From assembly GCA_943735955.1 (NCBI GenBank), contig OX030966.1, forward strand, positions 4,146,476 through 4,210,475: a DNA stretch of 64,000 bases, written 5' to 3'. This stretch comes from Piscicola geometra (taxonomy: Eukaryota; Annelida; Clitellata; Hirudinida; Piscicolidae). Under the pieces are notes generated by a model. The model was not told the origin of the DNA and did no database searches. It worked only from the letters and a program-made list of their open reading frames with translations. Positions 53,625-64,000 of this stretch are shown piece by piece; positions within the stretch are counted from its first letter, which is position 1, and the number at the start of each line of letters is the position of its first letter. Position numbers and translations under genes: made by a program.

Positions 53625-53896
53625 TTTTGTTTAAACTTTCAAACAGTTTTTATATTATTTTCAGAATAATTTGGTCAAGTCAATAAAAATTCAAACTTTT
53701 GACATTAATATCAATAAAAATGCAAACTTTTACCATTAATATCAATACAAATTTAATTTTGAAACATTAATATCAATACAAATTTAATTTTGAAACATTA
53801 ATAAAAATAAAATATTTTAAAGGTTTGAACTTAAATTCATTTTATACCATTACCTGGAGTGACAGGATCATATGAGATTTTCTTTTTCTTGCTGCA
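53625..53896. repeat. FRG1-GALK2 spacer with about 33-bp tandem repeats
   Basis: 53680-53820 holds about four diverged copies of a unit containing ACATTAATATCAATACAAAT. It must also hold the FRG1 poly(A) site and the GALK2 promoter, neither clearly visible. Confidence 0.6.
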
Positions 53897-56800
53897 ATGT
53901 CATCTGAGTGGGTAAACGTTGAAAAGTTTGAAAATGCAGGCGACCAAGAGAGGTTTGAATACTATGCATTCATGTCATTAAAAGTGTTTGTATATATTCC
54001 AAAAATTATGGTTAAAATGTCTTGCAAGCTGATGCCATTGAGTGATTTAAATGATACAGACTCGCCAAACTCACTGCAAAGTTTTCAACATGTTTTGATG
54101 GCAAAAAAGTGGAGTTTTTTTGCAGGGCTCCAGGCAGGGTGAATCTCATAGGTTGTCTCCCCCTTTTTCAAAAAATATATTACAGATTTCAAAGATCCAA
54201 TAGAAAGTGAAAATTTTATAGTGCCAAGTAGTAAAAAAATCAAATAAATTAATATTGAAATCAAATGTACTTCAATAATATTTAAAAAAATAAACTGGCT
54301 CATGCATACTAAGGAGAACACATTGACTACTGTGGCTATGGAGTGCTGCCAATGGCTGTCAGTCAAGATATTCTCATGGCTGTTGCAAAGAATGACGAGG
54401 CGAAAATCAGATTAGTCAACATGGCTGACAAATATGTGTGAGTTTGAACCCAAAATTATAGTATTTCATAATTTTAATAAGTCTATAACCATTATGCCAC
54501 ATTTAAACTTGTCACTGCTACATTATAAACTAAACTTTTGCCACACTTACTTAATCTGAACCAGGCCATATGAGACGTCAGTGGAGAAGATCGAGATCAG
54601 TCAGAGCCAGCCAAAGTGGTTCCACTACTTTCTGTGTGGTTTTAAGGGAGTCATGGAGAGAATTCAGGCAGATGAAAAGGTCTTGAACAAATATTTAATG
54701 AGAGTTTTTATTATAATAGTAATGAAATAACATATTAACTATCTAACTTTAAAAAATCAGAAATAATTTATATTTCCCACCCTTGTTCTATCCTTTTCCT
54801 TGCAGCCTCTTTCCATCATTTTTCCACGTTTTTAAAACCACAGGCAAGCCCCTCCAAGACACAGGGCATGGATGTGCTGGTGGATGGATGCGTGCCTTCT
54901 TGCGCAGGCCTCTCCAGCTCGAGTGCCCTTGTGTGTGCATCTGCCCTCGCCACCATGGTCGCTTACGTCAGTGCCACTGCCTTCACCAAGGTGGGTGGAG
55001 GGGGCTTTTTCAATGCTATCATCACCACCTATACCCTCTACATCATTATCATCAACACTTCCACCACTCACCACTACTATCACCACCACCTCAACCACCC
55101 TCTATCACTATCACCACCTCTTCCCTTTTCTTCTTCTCCTTTTCCTCTTTCTTTTTTTCTTTCTTTTCTTTTTCTTCCTCTTTCATTCACCCTATTTTCT
55201 CAGCCTGCTCCACTTCCTCCTATTTCTCATCCTTTTCCTACTCCTCCTCTCCCCCCCCCCCTCTTCTCCTCCTCCTCCTTCTCCTCCTCCTCTTCCTCCT
55301 CCTCCTCCTCTTCAGCTGGCCTTGGCAGAGTTGTGTCAGCACTGCGAGAAGTACATAGGCACGGAGGGCGGCGGCATGGACCAGAGCATTGCGTTCCTGG
55401 CTCAGGAAGGAAAGGTGGCCATTTTGAGCTTTTTCGTTTTAATAAAAATAAATAAATTTTAATCCAAATGAATACACTTTAATACAAATGAATACACTTT
55501 AATACAAATGAATACACTTTAATACAAATAAATAAATTTTAATCCAAATGAATACACTTTAATACAAATGAATACACTTTAGTACAAATGAATACACTTT
55601 AATACAAATGAATACACTTTAATACAAATGAATACACTTTAATACAAATGAATACACTTTAATACAAATGAATACACTTTAATACAAATGAATACACTTT
55701 AATACAAATGAATACACTTTAATACAAATGAATACACTTTAATACAAATGAATACACTTTAATACAAATGAATACACTTTAATACAAATGAATACACTTT
55801 AATACAAATGAATACACTTTAATACAAATGAATACACTTTAATACAAATGAATACACTTTAATACAAATGAATACACTTTAATACAAATGAATACACTTT
55901 AATAAAAATGAATACACTTTAATACAAATGAATACACTTTAATACAAATGAATACACTTTAATACAAATGAATACACTTTAATACAAATGAATACACTTT
56001 AATACAAATGAATACACTTTAATACAAATGAATACACTTTAATACAAATGAATACACTTTAATACAAATGAATACACTTTAATACAAATGAATACACTTT
56101 AACACAAATGAATACACTTTAATACAAATGAATACACTTTAATACAAATGAATACACTTTAATACAAATGAATACACTTTAATACAAATGAATACACTTT
56201 AATACAAATGAATACACTTTAATACAAATGAATACACTTTAATACAAATGAATACACTTTAATACAAATGAATACACTTTAATACAAATGAATACACTTT
56301 AATACAAATGAATACACTTTAATACAAATGAATACACTTTAATACAAATGAATACACTTTAATACAAATGAATACACTTTAATACAAATGAATACACTTT
56401 AATACAAATGAATACACTTTAATACAAATGAATACACTTTAATACAAATGAATACACTTTAATACAAATGAATACACTTTAATACAAATGAATACACCTT
56501 AATACAAATGAATACACTTTAATACAAATGAATACACTTTAATACAAATGAATACACTTTAATACAAATGAATACACTTTAATACAAATGAATACACTTT
56601 AATACAAATGAATACACTTTAATACAAATGAATACACTTTAATACAAATGAATACACTTTAATACAAATGAATACACTTTAATACAAATGAATACACTTT
56701 AATACAAATGAATACACTTTAATACAAATGAATACACTTTAATACAAATGAATACACTTTAATACAAATGAATACACTTTAATACAAATGAATACACTTT

Positions 56801-58412
56801 AATACAAATGAATACACTTTAATACAAATGAATACACTTTAATACAAGTGAATACACTTTAATACAAGTGAATACACTTTAATACAAGTGAATACACTTT
56901 AATACAAATGAATACACTTTAATACAAATGAATACACTTTAATACAAATGAATACACTTTAATACAAATGAATACACTTTAATACAAATGAATACACTTT
57001 AATACAGTATGTGAATTTTTGTGTGATTTTTCATTAATTAAAAATGTTTTTCTGTAAATATGAATATGATTAATTTGGTTTTCACAACATTTAGTCGTAA
57101 AATGTCGATGTATGGAGCGATAGGAAAAATTCTGTTTTTCCCGGTCAATTGTCCCAATAATGATTTTTCGTATTATATTTCGCATCACAAGCAACTACCA
57201 TCCCTACGCCACCATAGAGACATCTCTCATTACCCACCAAACCCCCAAAAGGCAAAGTTCGTGGAGTTTAACCCGTTGAGGGTGGCTGACGTGACGTTGC
57301 CTGCAGGTGTGGCTTTTGTCATCGCGAACAGCTGCGTTCAGTTGAACAAAGCGGCCACTAGCCACTTCAACACGCGAGTCGCCGAGTGTCGCTTGGCGGC
57401 GCAAGTGCTGGCCAGCAAGGAGGGAGTGGAGTGGAGGGGAGTGAGGAGGTTGCTGGAGGTGCAGGAGGCGTTGGAGTTGAGTGTGCAACAGTGCTGTGAC
57501 CTGGTGTGCAAGCATCTGACGCAGGATGTGTACACCAAAGAGGAGGTGTGTGCACTGCTGGCGGTATCGGAGGAGGAGTTGAACTCGGTGTCTTTGAGCT
57601 CGAAAACATTTGATGGTTCGTTTTGTGAGACTATCGTCTTTTTTTTATCAAAACTATTAAATTTACTTTAAATACTTTTGTGGTCTTGAAGCCCGACCGG
57701 GTTTACGCCACGTTAATAATACTCGTCTTTGTATTGTATTGTATTCAATACATATAATTTAAGTGTTACTGCGTTCACTTTTAATACTATTTAACATTTG
57801 CAACTTTCCAGTGAAAGAGTTCAAACTACGCCAGAGGGCGTTTCACGTCTTTTCCGAGAGTCAACGGGTCTTGAAATTCAAAGACCTATGTAAAAAGATA
57901 ACCAAGGGAGGAGATGGTGAGGGGAGGGGAGGGGATGAGGGTGAGGTGGAGGAGGAGTTGGGTGAGTTGATGAATGAGAGTCACAGCAGCTGCAGGGATG
58001 CTTATGAGTGTTCGTGTGGCGAGTTGGATGAGCTGGTGCAGTTTGCCAGGTGTGTTCGTTTCTTTGGTTCCTTTCTATCCGCTTTCTCTCCTGATTTTTA
58101 AAACCAGCTATCCACTATTCCACAACCAAGCATTTTAACCATCCTTCACCCACTACCAAGACAACAACCATCTGCTGCCCCCCTCCTACCACTTTGCACC
58201 CATTCCACAGGGCAAATGGAGTTCTAGGCAGCAGACTGACCGGGGCTGGTTGGGGTGGTTGTTGTGTCAGCATGGTGTCTTTGAGCGGGAAGCAAGCGCT
58301 GATCGACCGCTTGAAAGGTTATTACGAGGCTAAAGGCATGACCCCGTGTTCCATTGACCAAGCCCTCTTTGCCACTGTACCCTCTAAGGGAGCTTCTATC
58401 ATCTACCTTTGA
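53897..58412 (+). CDS. GALK2: N-acetylgalactosamine kinase / galactokinase 2
   Basis: GHMP-family sugar kinase, phosphorylating GalNAc (and galactose) at C1. Exons: 53897-53952 (uncertain), 54126-54151, 54314-54437, 54565-54679, 54844-54990, 55316-55414, 57252-57615, 57812-58049, 58211-58412, giving 456 residues (human 458). Landmarks: [20 protein letters not shown] (substrate loop), [18 protein letters not shown] (ATP loop), [17 protein letters not shown] (catalytic Asp), [55 protein letters not shown] (motif 3) and ALFATVPS near the end. APGRVNLI is on a 26-nt micro-exon. The first exon fits by phase only and supplies 19 residues where human has about 40, so the true N-terminus may lie elsewhere. 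Confidence 0.88.
55461..57000. repeat. 20-bp minisatellite, about 77 copies
   Basis: Unit AATACAAATGAATACACTTT repeated in register for about 1540 bp with very few variants (AATCC near the start, AAGTG at 56845-56890). It sits in GALK2 intron 6, starting about 45 bp after exon 6. The near-perfect homogeneity suggests recent expansion. Confidence 0.97.
57684..57750 (+). mobile_element. SINE-B-type tail fragment
   Basis: GTGGTCTTGAAGCCCGACCG, GGGTTTACGCCACGTTAATA, then (TTGTA)n, in GALK2 intron 7. Same tail as 45115-45180 and the reverse strand of 6372-6445. Confidence 0.65.
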
Positions 58413-59823
58413 GTGTGTGTGTTTGTGTGTGTCAGTGTGAGTGAGTGAGTGAGTGAGTGAGTGAGTGAGTGAGTGAGTGAGTGAGTGAGTGAGTGAGTGA
58501 GTGAGTGAGTGAGTGAGTGTATGAGTGTGTGCTGATTTATAGAGAAATCATTTAAGCGATTAAACTTGATATTTGTTGCCAATTTATTGTCCTAATACTC
58601 AGTGAGCGCTGGTATTTTAAGTTAATTTTTTCATTTTCACAAATAGTTCTTATGAATGCACATCTCCCTACTGCCTTGCAATGAGTCTTTCAGTGACATC
58701 ACATCAGCATCATTCACCATAAAATTTGATCCATCAACATTACATCTGAGTCATCAACATCACATCTGAGTCATCATTACATGTGATCCATCATCATTTT
58801 GTTTTATGAGCACATAGCTTCTTTAAATGGCTTTATAAAGAATTTTTATTTACTTTTTTTAATGCAAAATTCTATATTTTTTAAAACATCGAAGACCAGA
58901 TGTAAGAGAAAGCATTTGAAATATTTGACAAGAATGATTGAAACCATTGAAATTGTATACATTAAAATACCATAATCTTCGGACACTCCTATTCTTGAGA
59001 CACCGTCATATTTGGAAAAAAGGATATTTTCACCAGATAGTTTATTAAAAAAATAAAATAGGTTAAAATTTTTGAATTTGTTTAAATTATATTTATAATA
59101 TTAGACATTTGGGAAAAAAAGATTCCAAATGGTCCGACGACATAGATTCTTTTAAGGTAATAATTTATAATTATAATTTATAAGGATTATAAATGCCATA
59201 CGAAAATAAGAACGCAATTCGTTACACTAACAATAATAATTCATTACACTAACGATAATTCATTACATTAACGATAATTCATTACATTAACGATAATTCA
59301 TTACATTAACGATAATTCATTACATTAACGATAATTCATTACAAGATCAGCGAAATATTCCGTTAAATTTCCCATGCGGTAACAGCATATATTGTAAAGG
59401 TGCTATGCAGGCGTGACAAACATAGGTGGTATCGATAATACTTCATTATAAAACTGGGCGTAACAAGAGTTCATGATAGTGATGATGATGATGATGATGA
59501 TGATGGCGATAACAATACTAATGGTAATAAGATGGTGATATGGAAAAAAAAGAATATAAAAAGTGAGATTCTGCAAGATATGAGAAGGATACTGGAATGG
59601 TGGGCTAAGCTGGAATACTTGATGTTTTAAAGCGACTTTACAATTATTTGGACTCGATTAAAACATTGAAAAAACGACGAATTGGATAATTTAAAATGCA
59701 AACCAAATGCAATAACACCATAAATTAAACTAAAAAACCATCCTCTTCCTCTTGGACCCCCTCCCTCATGGACGACACTCTCCCTCCTTCCTGGACCCAT
59801 CACCCCCCCCTTCCATCCTTCCT
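58413..59823. repeat. GALK2 downstream spacer with microsatellite and 19-bp tandem repeat
   Basis: 58430-58520 is a (GAGT)n run directly after the GALK2 stop, probably in the 3' UTR. 58725-58800 has CATCACATCTGAGTCATCAA-type repeats. 59225-59345 holds about six copies of a 19-bp unit, CATTAACGATAATTCATTA. 59480-59505 is a short (GAT)n run. No gene seen. Confidence 0.8.
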
Positions 59824-60250
59824 GGACCCACTACCTCCCTCCAAGAACCACCCCCACTACCTCCCTCCAAGAACCACCCCCACTACCTCCCTCCAAGAAC
59901 CACCCCCACTACCTCCCTCCAAGAACCACCCCCACTACCTACCTCCAAGAACCACCCCCACTACCTCCCTCCAAGAACCACCCCCACTACCTCCCTCCAA
60001 GAACCACCCCCACTACCCCCCTCCAGAACCACCCCCACTACCTCTCTCTAAGAACCACCCCCATTACCTCCCTCCAAGAACCACCCCCACTACCTCTCTC
60101 CAAGAACCACCCCCACTACCTCCCTTCAAGAACCACCCCCACTACCTCTCTCTAAGAACCACCCCCACTACCTCCCTCCAAGAACCACCTCCACTACCTC
60201 CCTCCAAGAACCACCCCCACTACCTCCCTCCAAGAACCACCCCCATCACC
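59824..60250. repeat. 26-bp C-rich minisatellite in the TMED 3' flank
   Basis: About 16 copies of CCAAGAACCACCCCCACTAC plus CTCCCT on the + strand, with small variants. The array stops 15 bp from the TMED stop codon (60265), so it is probably transcribed as that gene's 3' UTR on the - strand. Pro-rich + frames over it are artefacts. Confidence 0.9.
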
Positions 60251-60264
60251 TCCCTTCGGCACCA

Positions 60265-61982
60265 TCACACCCTGGGCTTAGATGCAGACACAGTGAACAA
60301 TTTCTTGACAAACATCGCCTGCATGAACGACACTACTACTATCAAGACGCACAAGAAGATCGAAGCTCTCTGCACGAATCTGGTGATGATAATGATAGTG
60401 GTGGTGGTTGTGATGGTGGTAATGATGATTTACGTTCATTATCATTATAAACATCATTATCATCATGTTGAAAACTATCATCCTCAAAAACACCATAATC
60501 ATCACAAACAGCATTATCATCATTACCATCAAAATCATCATTACCATCAAAATCATCATTATCATCACAAACAACATCATTATTACCCCCCCCCCCCCCT
60601 CCTCCACCCACCTGTTATTATCACTGATCAGGTACCAATCCTTAATCATGTGTTTTCCGTCGGTCCTCGCCAAGTTTGTCACCCTCTTCACGTGGGTGTC
60701 AATCACTCCAAAAGACTTCTTGTAATTGATTTTAATTAATTATAACCAATTAATTAATTAATCAGTTCTATTTAAAGTTAATTTAATTTAGTTTGTTTTA
60801 ATTTAGTTAAATTTAAATGAGTGAATAGTAATTAGCCTCATTAGAGTTATAAAGTGATTTTAATTAGATTAAAGAGCATTAAATTACCAACTTCCCCCCA
60901 AAATCCACCTACCAGGTAGTTAGATACACTACTCATGGATTCCTGCAGATCAAGGTTGTACTTATCCCATTGCTCCTCAAAGAATGTGTGTAGGTACAGT
61001 GTCACAATCTTGTTGGAGAATTTCGAAAGTCTGTTGTCTAGACAAATTGTGTAGATTCCTGGAGTGGCATAGGCGAGGGGGGTGTATTGGTGGGTGAGTG
61101 GAGGAGGTTGAGGGATGAATAGGAATTTGGGGGTGGCGGTGGGGGAAGGTTGAAGGATTAGAAAATGGATTGGTAGGTATAGAATGGCTTGTTAGGTGAA
61201 GAATGTTGGAGTAGTTGTGTGATTAGATAGAAGATGGGTTGAAGAAAATCTATATTCAAATCTTGCTTTTAATTTTCCAAATACAAAATAACCAACAAAA
61301 TAGCCTTTTTAGCATTTAAATAAAGCTTATTATTCCACAACCTATCCACCAAAAGCCAATACCAACCACTCCACCACAACCATCCCCCCATCACCCACCC
61401 TTCCTCACCATCTTCAGATGCAGTTGTGTCCAATTCACCCTCACCAATCCACTCAAAACTTCTCAATGCTACCCCACTTGGCTGAATTACCTCTACGTTG
61501 ATGTTTTTGTCTGAGCCTTTCAAAACCTGTACGAATTAAATTACGTGAATTAAAACTAGTGTTATGAATAACTGAACGTTTTCATTTCAAGATTTTTTAA
61601 AAAGATTTTTAACCATTTGCATAAAAAACATTAAAGCAGTTACGAAACATTTCAATACAGATTTTTAAATTTATTATTATTTTATTCAACAATCCATTAT
61701 TGCAAAATAAATCATTTCCATAAATAAAACCTCAAAGAACACAAAGATCTTGGCATCCTTTTGCATTCGTTGGTAGAAGCACTGGTAAGAACCGCCTGCC
61801 AACTCAATCTTCAAGTCTTGGTACATGCCAGGCAGTCCAAAGTTGTCTACCACAGGGTCAGCTAGCATCGAAGATGGCACCAGACCTAGCATGTACTCGT
61901 GATCAGGGCCAAATACTGACCTGGCGTTCTCTTCTGCCAACGCCATTGTGCATAAAATTGAAAAAATAAATTTAATCTGCAT
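60265..61982 (-). CDS. TMED6: p24/TMED family cargo-receptor protein (TMED6-like)
   Basis: p24 proteins are type I membrane proteins of COPI and COPII vesicles. Exons: 61982-61731, 61526-61409, 61058-60913, 60718-60612, 60379-60265, giving 245 residues, a normal p24 length. Seen: signal peptide MQIKFIFSILCTMALA; GOLD domain with the conserved cysteines in SYQCFYQRM and GIYTICLDN; VEVIQPSGVALRSFEWIGEG; a coiled-coil region (LQESMSSVSNYL, THVKRVTNLARTDGKHMIKD); a transmembrane segment (ASIFLCVLIVVVSFMQAMFV); and the short tail KKLFTVSASKPRV. Assignment to TMED6 rests on remembered similarity of the membrane-proximal part; TMED1/5-type is the alternative. Divergent from the laminin-type gene. 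Confidence 0.85.
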
Positions 61983-62451
61983 TGTTGGTTGGATGATTTA
62001 ATTGTTTGATTTATTGTAAGTTTGAAATTCTTCGACTTTTTATTCTGATTTTGGGTTTTTGCACAAAACAGCTGTAGCCGTGGTGCGCATGAATTGAAAC
62101 TAAAAGTTTAAAGCCTTCGTCAGCAATCTTGTAGCGCGTAATTTTACTTTTTATTAATACCTTAAACAATATTGCAAAAAGAAATCAAAATAAACAAAAA
62201 TTTATATTTTTCAACAATTGAAAATTTAAAATGTTTTTTAAATGAGTTTACAAGAGAAGTAAAACAAGTGTGGGGTAGTGTGTTCAAGGCCTAGACACCA
62301 GATGGTGAGTGAGATGTAAGCGGATGATTCATTATGTGATACTCTCCGTTGATACAAAACCTTGCTGTCATGTTGATTCAATGGCTTCAAAAACCTGTTT
62401 TATATTAAAGTTTACATTAAAATTTTAAAACTAGATATTAAAGTAGTTAAA
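61983..62451. promoter_or_regulatory. 470-bp divergent intergenic region
   Basis: Separates the start codons of the TMED gene (-) and the laminin-type gene (+), so it must hold both promoters or 5' leaders. No clear TATA box; TATATTAAAG at 62401 is a weak candidate for the + gene. Confidence 0.4.
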
Positions 62452-63647
62452 ATGATATTTGAACATAAAGTAGTTTATATACTGATTTTTTTAGTTTTTA
62501 CATTGTATTCTAATGCTCAAACTTGCACTGTTGAAAACCCTTGTCCGAACCCAGCCATCCGACAACTATCTGACGAGAACTGGCCTAAAGTCACCGTCAG
62601 CAGCAACTGCACAAACACATACAAAACACCCGAAGGCAACACAGGCACTGCGTGTCCCTCCTTCAATGCATCAGTGCTGGTAGACAAGAAAAACATCCAA
62701 ATCCTTGGCGAGACACTCAAAGTTGAAGTACTCGAAACTTACTGGATCTCAGGGAACTCCTTCACATCCCCTAACACTTACAAAGAAGAGTTTATCGAAT
62801 ATAATTTCGTCGATAATTTCCTCGTCCGTGCGATCAGTTTGGTCTTCAGGTCTCCGAGTGCGACTGGTCAAGATATGAGGCCGAATGCCATGAAGTTTCA
62901 GGGCAAAAACGAGTTGGGAGCATGGGTGGACTGGGGTTACTATGCAGCTGATTGTATGGCTTCGTATAACAAGGGACCGGTAAATCTTCTCTTCAACACT
63001 CAGCCAGAGTGCTTGAACAGAGATGCTGCTAATCCACCCATTAATAATGGAGGGCCTTTGGAGGTGGGTGGTGGTGGTGGTGATGTTAAATAGTTTTGGC
63101 GATTGATTTAATTGGTGGATGATAGGGCTCTAATGAAAAATTGCAAGATAAAATTTTTAAAATTCGTGTACTCGAATCTTACGGACATTTTGAATTAAAA
63201 AATATATTGCACGTCTTTGAATGCGCAATTTATAGAAAGTCCATGCATGTATGCATCCATGAATCCATGCATACATCCATGAATCTATGCATGCATCCAT
63301 GAATCTATGCATGCATCCATGAATCCATCCATGCATCCACCCATGCATGCACCCATGCATGCACCCATGCATTCATCCATGCATGCATCCACCCATGCAT
63401 CCACCCATGCATGCATGCATGCATCCATCCATGCATCCAGGTAGAATACAGACCTATAGAGTACTTTAGTGATGAACTCTACAACGACAAAGACATCTAT
63501 AACTTCTTCATCACCTCGGCAATCCGAGTTGTCTTTAATAGGCCGCCATTAACAGATGACCCAGATACATCTTATTACGTAGTTGCTGACCTGAATATTC
63601 AATATCAATGCGCGTGCTTTGGTCACGGAAGTAGCTGTGGGGGTCAG
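62452..63647 (+). CDS. Secreted laminin N-terminal (domain VI) protein, 5' part
   Basis: Exons 62452-63063 and 63441-63647 (273 codons); the next donor is GTGGGT at 63648 and the gene runs beyond the window. A signal peptide (MIFEHKVVYILIFLVFTLYS) is followed by a LamNT domain: LDKK-type strand region, TYWISGNSFTSPNTY, FLVRAISLVFRSPSA, WVDWGYYAADC, VEYRPIEYFSDELYND, SAIRVVFNRPP, and the terminal YYVVADLNIQYQCACFGHGS leading into the first laminin EGF. It is a basement-membrane or guidance-type protein (laminin, netrin or usherin group). The part that would separate these lies outside. Confidence 0.85.
63240..63440. repeat. CATGCATC-type minisatellite in the laminin-type gene intron 1
   Basis: Degenerate repeats of ATGCATCC and ATGAATCC directly up to the exon 2 acceptor (CATCCAG, 63440). 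A similar CATGCATC-rich tract lies at 37755-37920 in an MLX intron. Confidence 0.85.
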
Positions 63648-64000
63648 GTGGGTGGGGGGTTGGGGGTGTCAAGTGGATGGGTGGTAATAGGAGAGTGTGT
63701 GATGGGTGGGCTGTGAGTAGTGTGGGTGGGTGGTGTGGGTGGATGGTGTGGGTGGGTGGTGTGGGTGGGTGGTGTGGGTGGGTGGTGTGGGTGGTTGGTG
63801 TGGGTGAGTGGTGTGGGTGGGTGGTGTGGGTGGTTGGTGTGGGTGGATGGTGTGGGTGGGTGGTGTGGGTGGGTGGTGTGGGTGGGTGGTGTGGATAGGT
63901 GGTGTGAGTGGGTGGTGAGGGTGGGTGGTGTGGGTGGGGGGTGTAGATAGGTGGGTATAAGGTGAAGTGGATGGATGGTTGGGTGAAGTGTGGTGTGATG
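63648..64000. repeat. G-rich GTGGGTGGTGTGG repeat in intron 2 of the laminin-type gene
   Basis: 63715-63950 is built of GTGGGTGGTGTGG units with many GGG runs, able in principle to form G-quadruplexes in the nascent RNA. The coding sequence resumes beyond the window. Confidence 0.85.

Noticed and set aside
55461..57000. Regular array as a CRISPR
   Set aside because: Direct 20-bp units with no unique spacers, in an animal intron; it is a minisatellite.
57204..57609. Several - strand frames of 66-103 codons
   Set aside because: Complement of the large GALK2 exon 7.
59752..60739. Pro-rich + strand frames of 99 and 323 codons
   Set aside because: Translations of the 26-bp minisatellite and of the complement of TMED exons 4 and 5.
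63677..63950. Trp/Gly/Val-rich + frames
   Set aside because: Translations of the GTGGGTGG intronic repeat after the exon 2 donor.

Overview
This is a window of animal nuclear DNA: AT-rich, with spliced genes, consensus GT/AG introns, tRNA-derived SINEs, non-LTR retrotransposons, a piggyBac relic and very heavy microsatellite and minisatellite content. The genes (heme synthesis, menin, MLX, FRG1, GALK2, a p24 protein, a laminin N-terminal protein) indicate a metazoan. Introns of a few hundred bases to 2 kb and strong simple-repeat invasion suggest an invertebrate, but the phylum cannot be fixed from the sequence.

Layout. 1-3.4 kb: no gene I can assign, one foldback repeat, then a TATA box. 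3.46-9.83 kb (+): complete 11-exon HMBS, 361 residues, with two SINE copies, a (CTA)n array of about 500 bp and a 5'-truncated LINE in its introns. 10.3-14.4 kb (-): complete 7-exon menin, 914 residues, enlarged by in-frame low-complexity tracts. 14.6-16.8 kb: a repeat graveyard (retroelement, foldback, SINE, RTE-type LINE relic) and one unexplained ORF. 16.87-33.2 kb (-): a 17-exon giant mucin-like type I membrane protein of about 4147 residues, with a single 10.2 kb Thr/Glu exon, six EGF-like modules, one TSP1 module, a membrane-proximal region with a furin-type site, a transmembrane helix and a charged coiled-coil tail. 34-35.3 kb: retroelement fragments. 36.1-38.6 kb (-): 8-exon MLX, bHLH-Zip. 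38.6-50.9 kb: gene-poor, dominated by microsatellites and by a 4.2 kb foldback-type transposon with a piggyBac element nested in it. 50.9-53.6 kb (+): 9-exon FRG1. 53.9-58.4 kb (+): 9-exon GALK2, carrying a 77-copy 20-bp minisatellite in one intron. 60.3-62.0 kb (-): 5-exon p24/TMED gene. 62.45 kb onward (+): first two exons of a secreted laminin-N-terminal-domain protein that runs out of the window.

The exon models were built by hand from splice signals, phase bookkeeping and family alignments from memory. Every internal junction keeps frame, and total lengths match the families (HMBS 361, TMED 245, MLX 251, FRG1 276, GALK2 456). The genes are unrelated housekeeping or signalling genes and show no operon-like relationship. 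TMED and the laminin-type gene are divergent from a 470-bp spacer; FRG1 and GALK2 lie head to tail, 272 bp apart.

Most notable observations: HMBS in which the residue aligned with the dipyrromethane-cofactor cysteine is tyrosine, with a cysteine two residues earlier; the giant threonine exon with near-identical 582-bp higher-order repeats and a possible internal start with its own signal peptide; menin with a roughly 120-residue Asn/Thr insertion; and a foldback element with possible target-site duplication enclosing a TTAA-flanked piggyBac copy.
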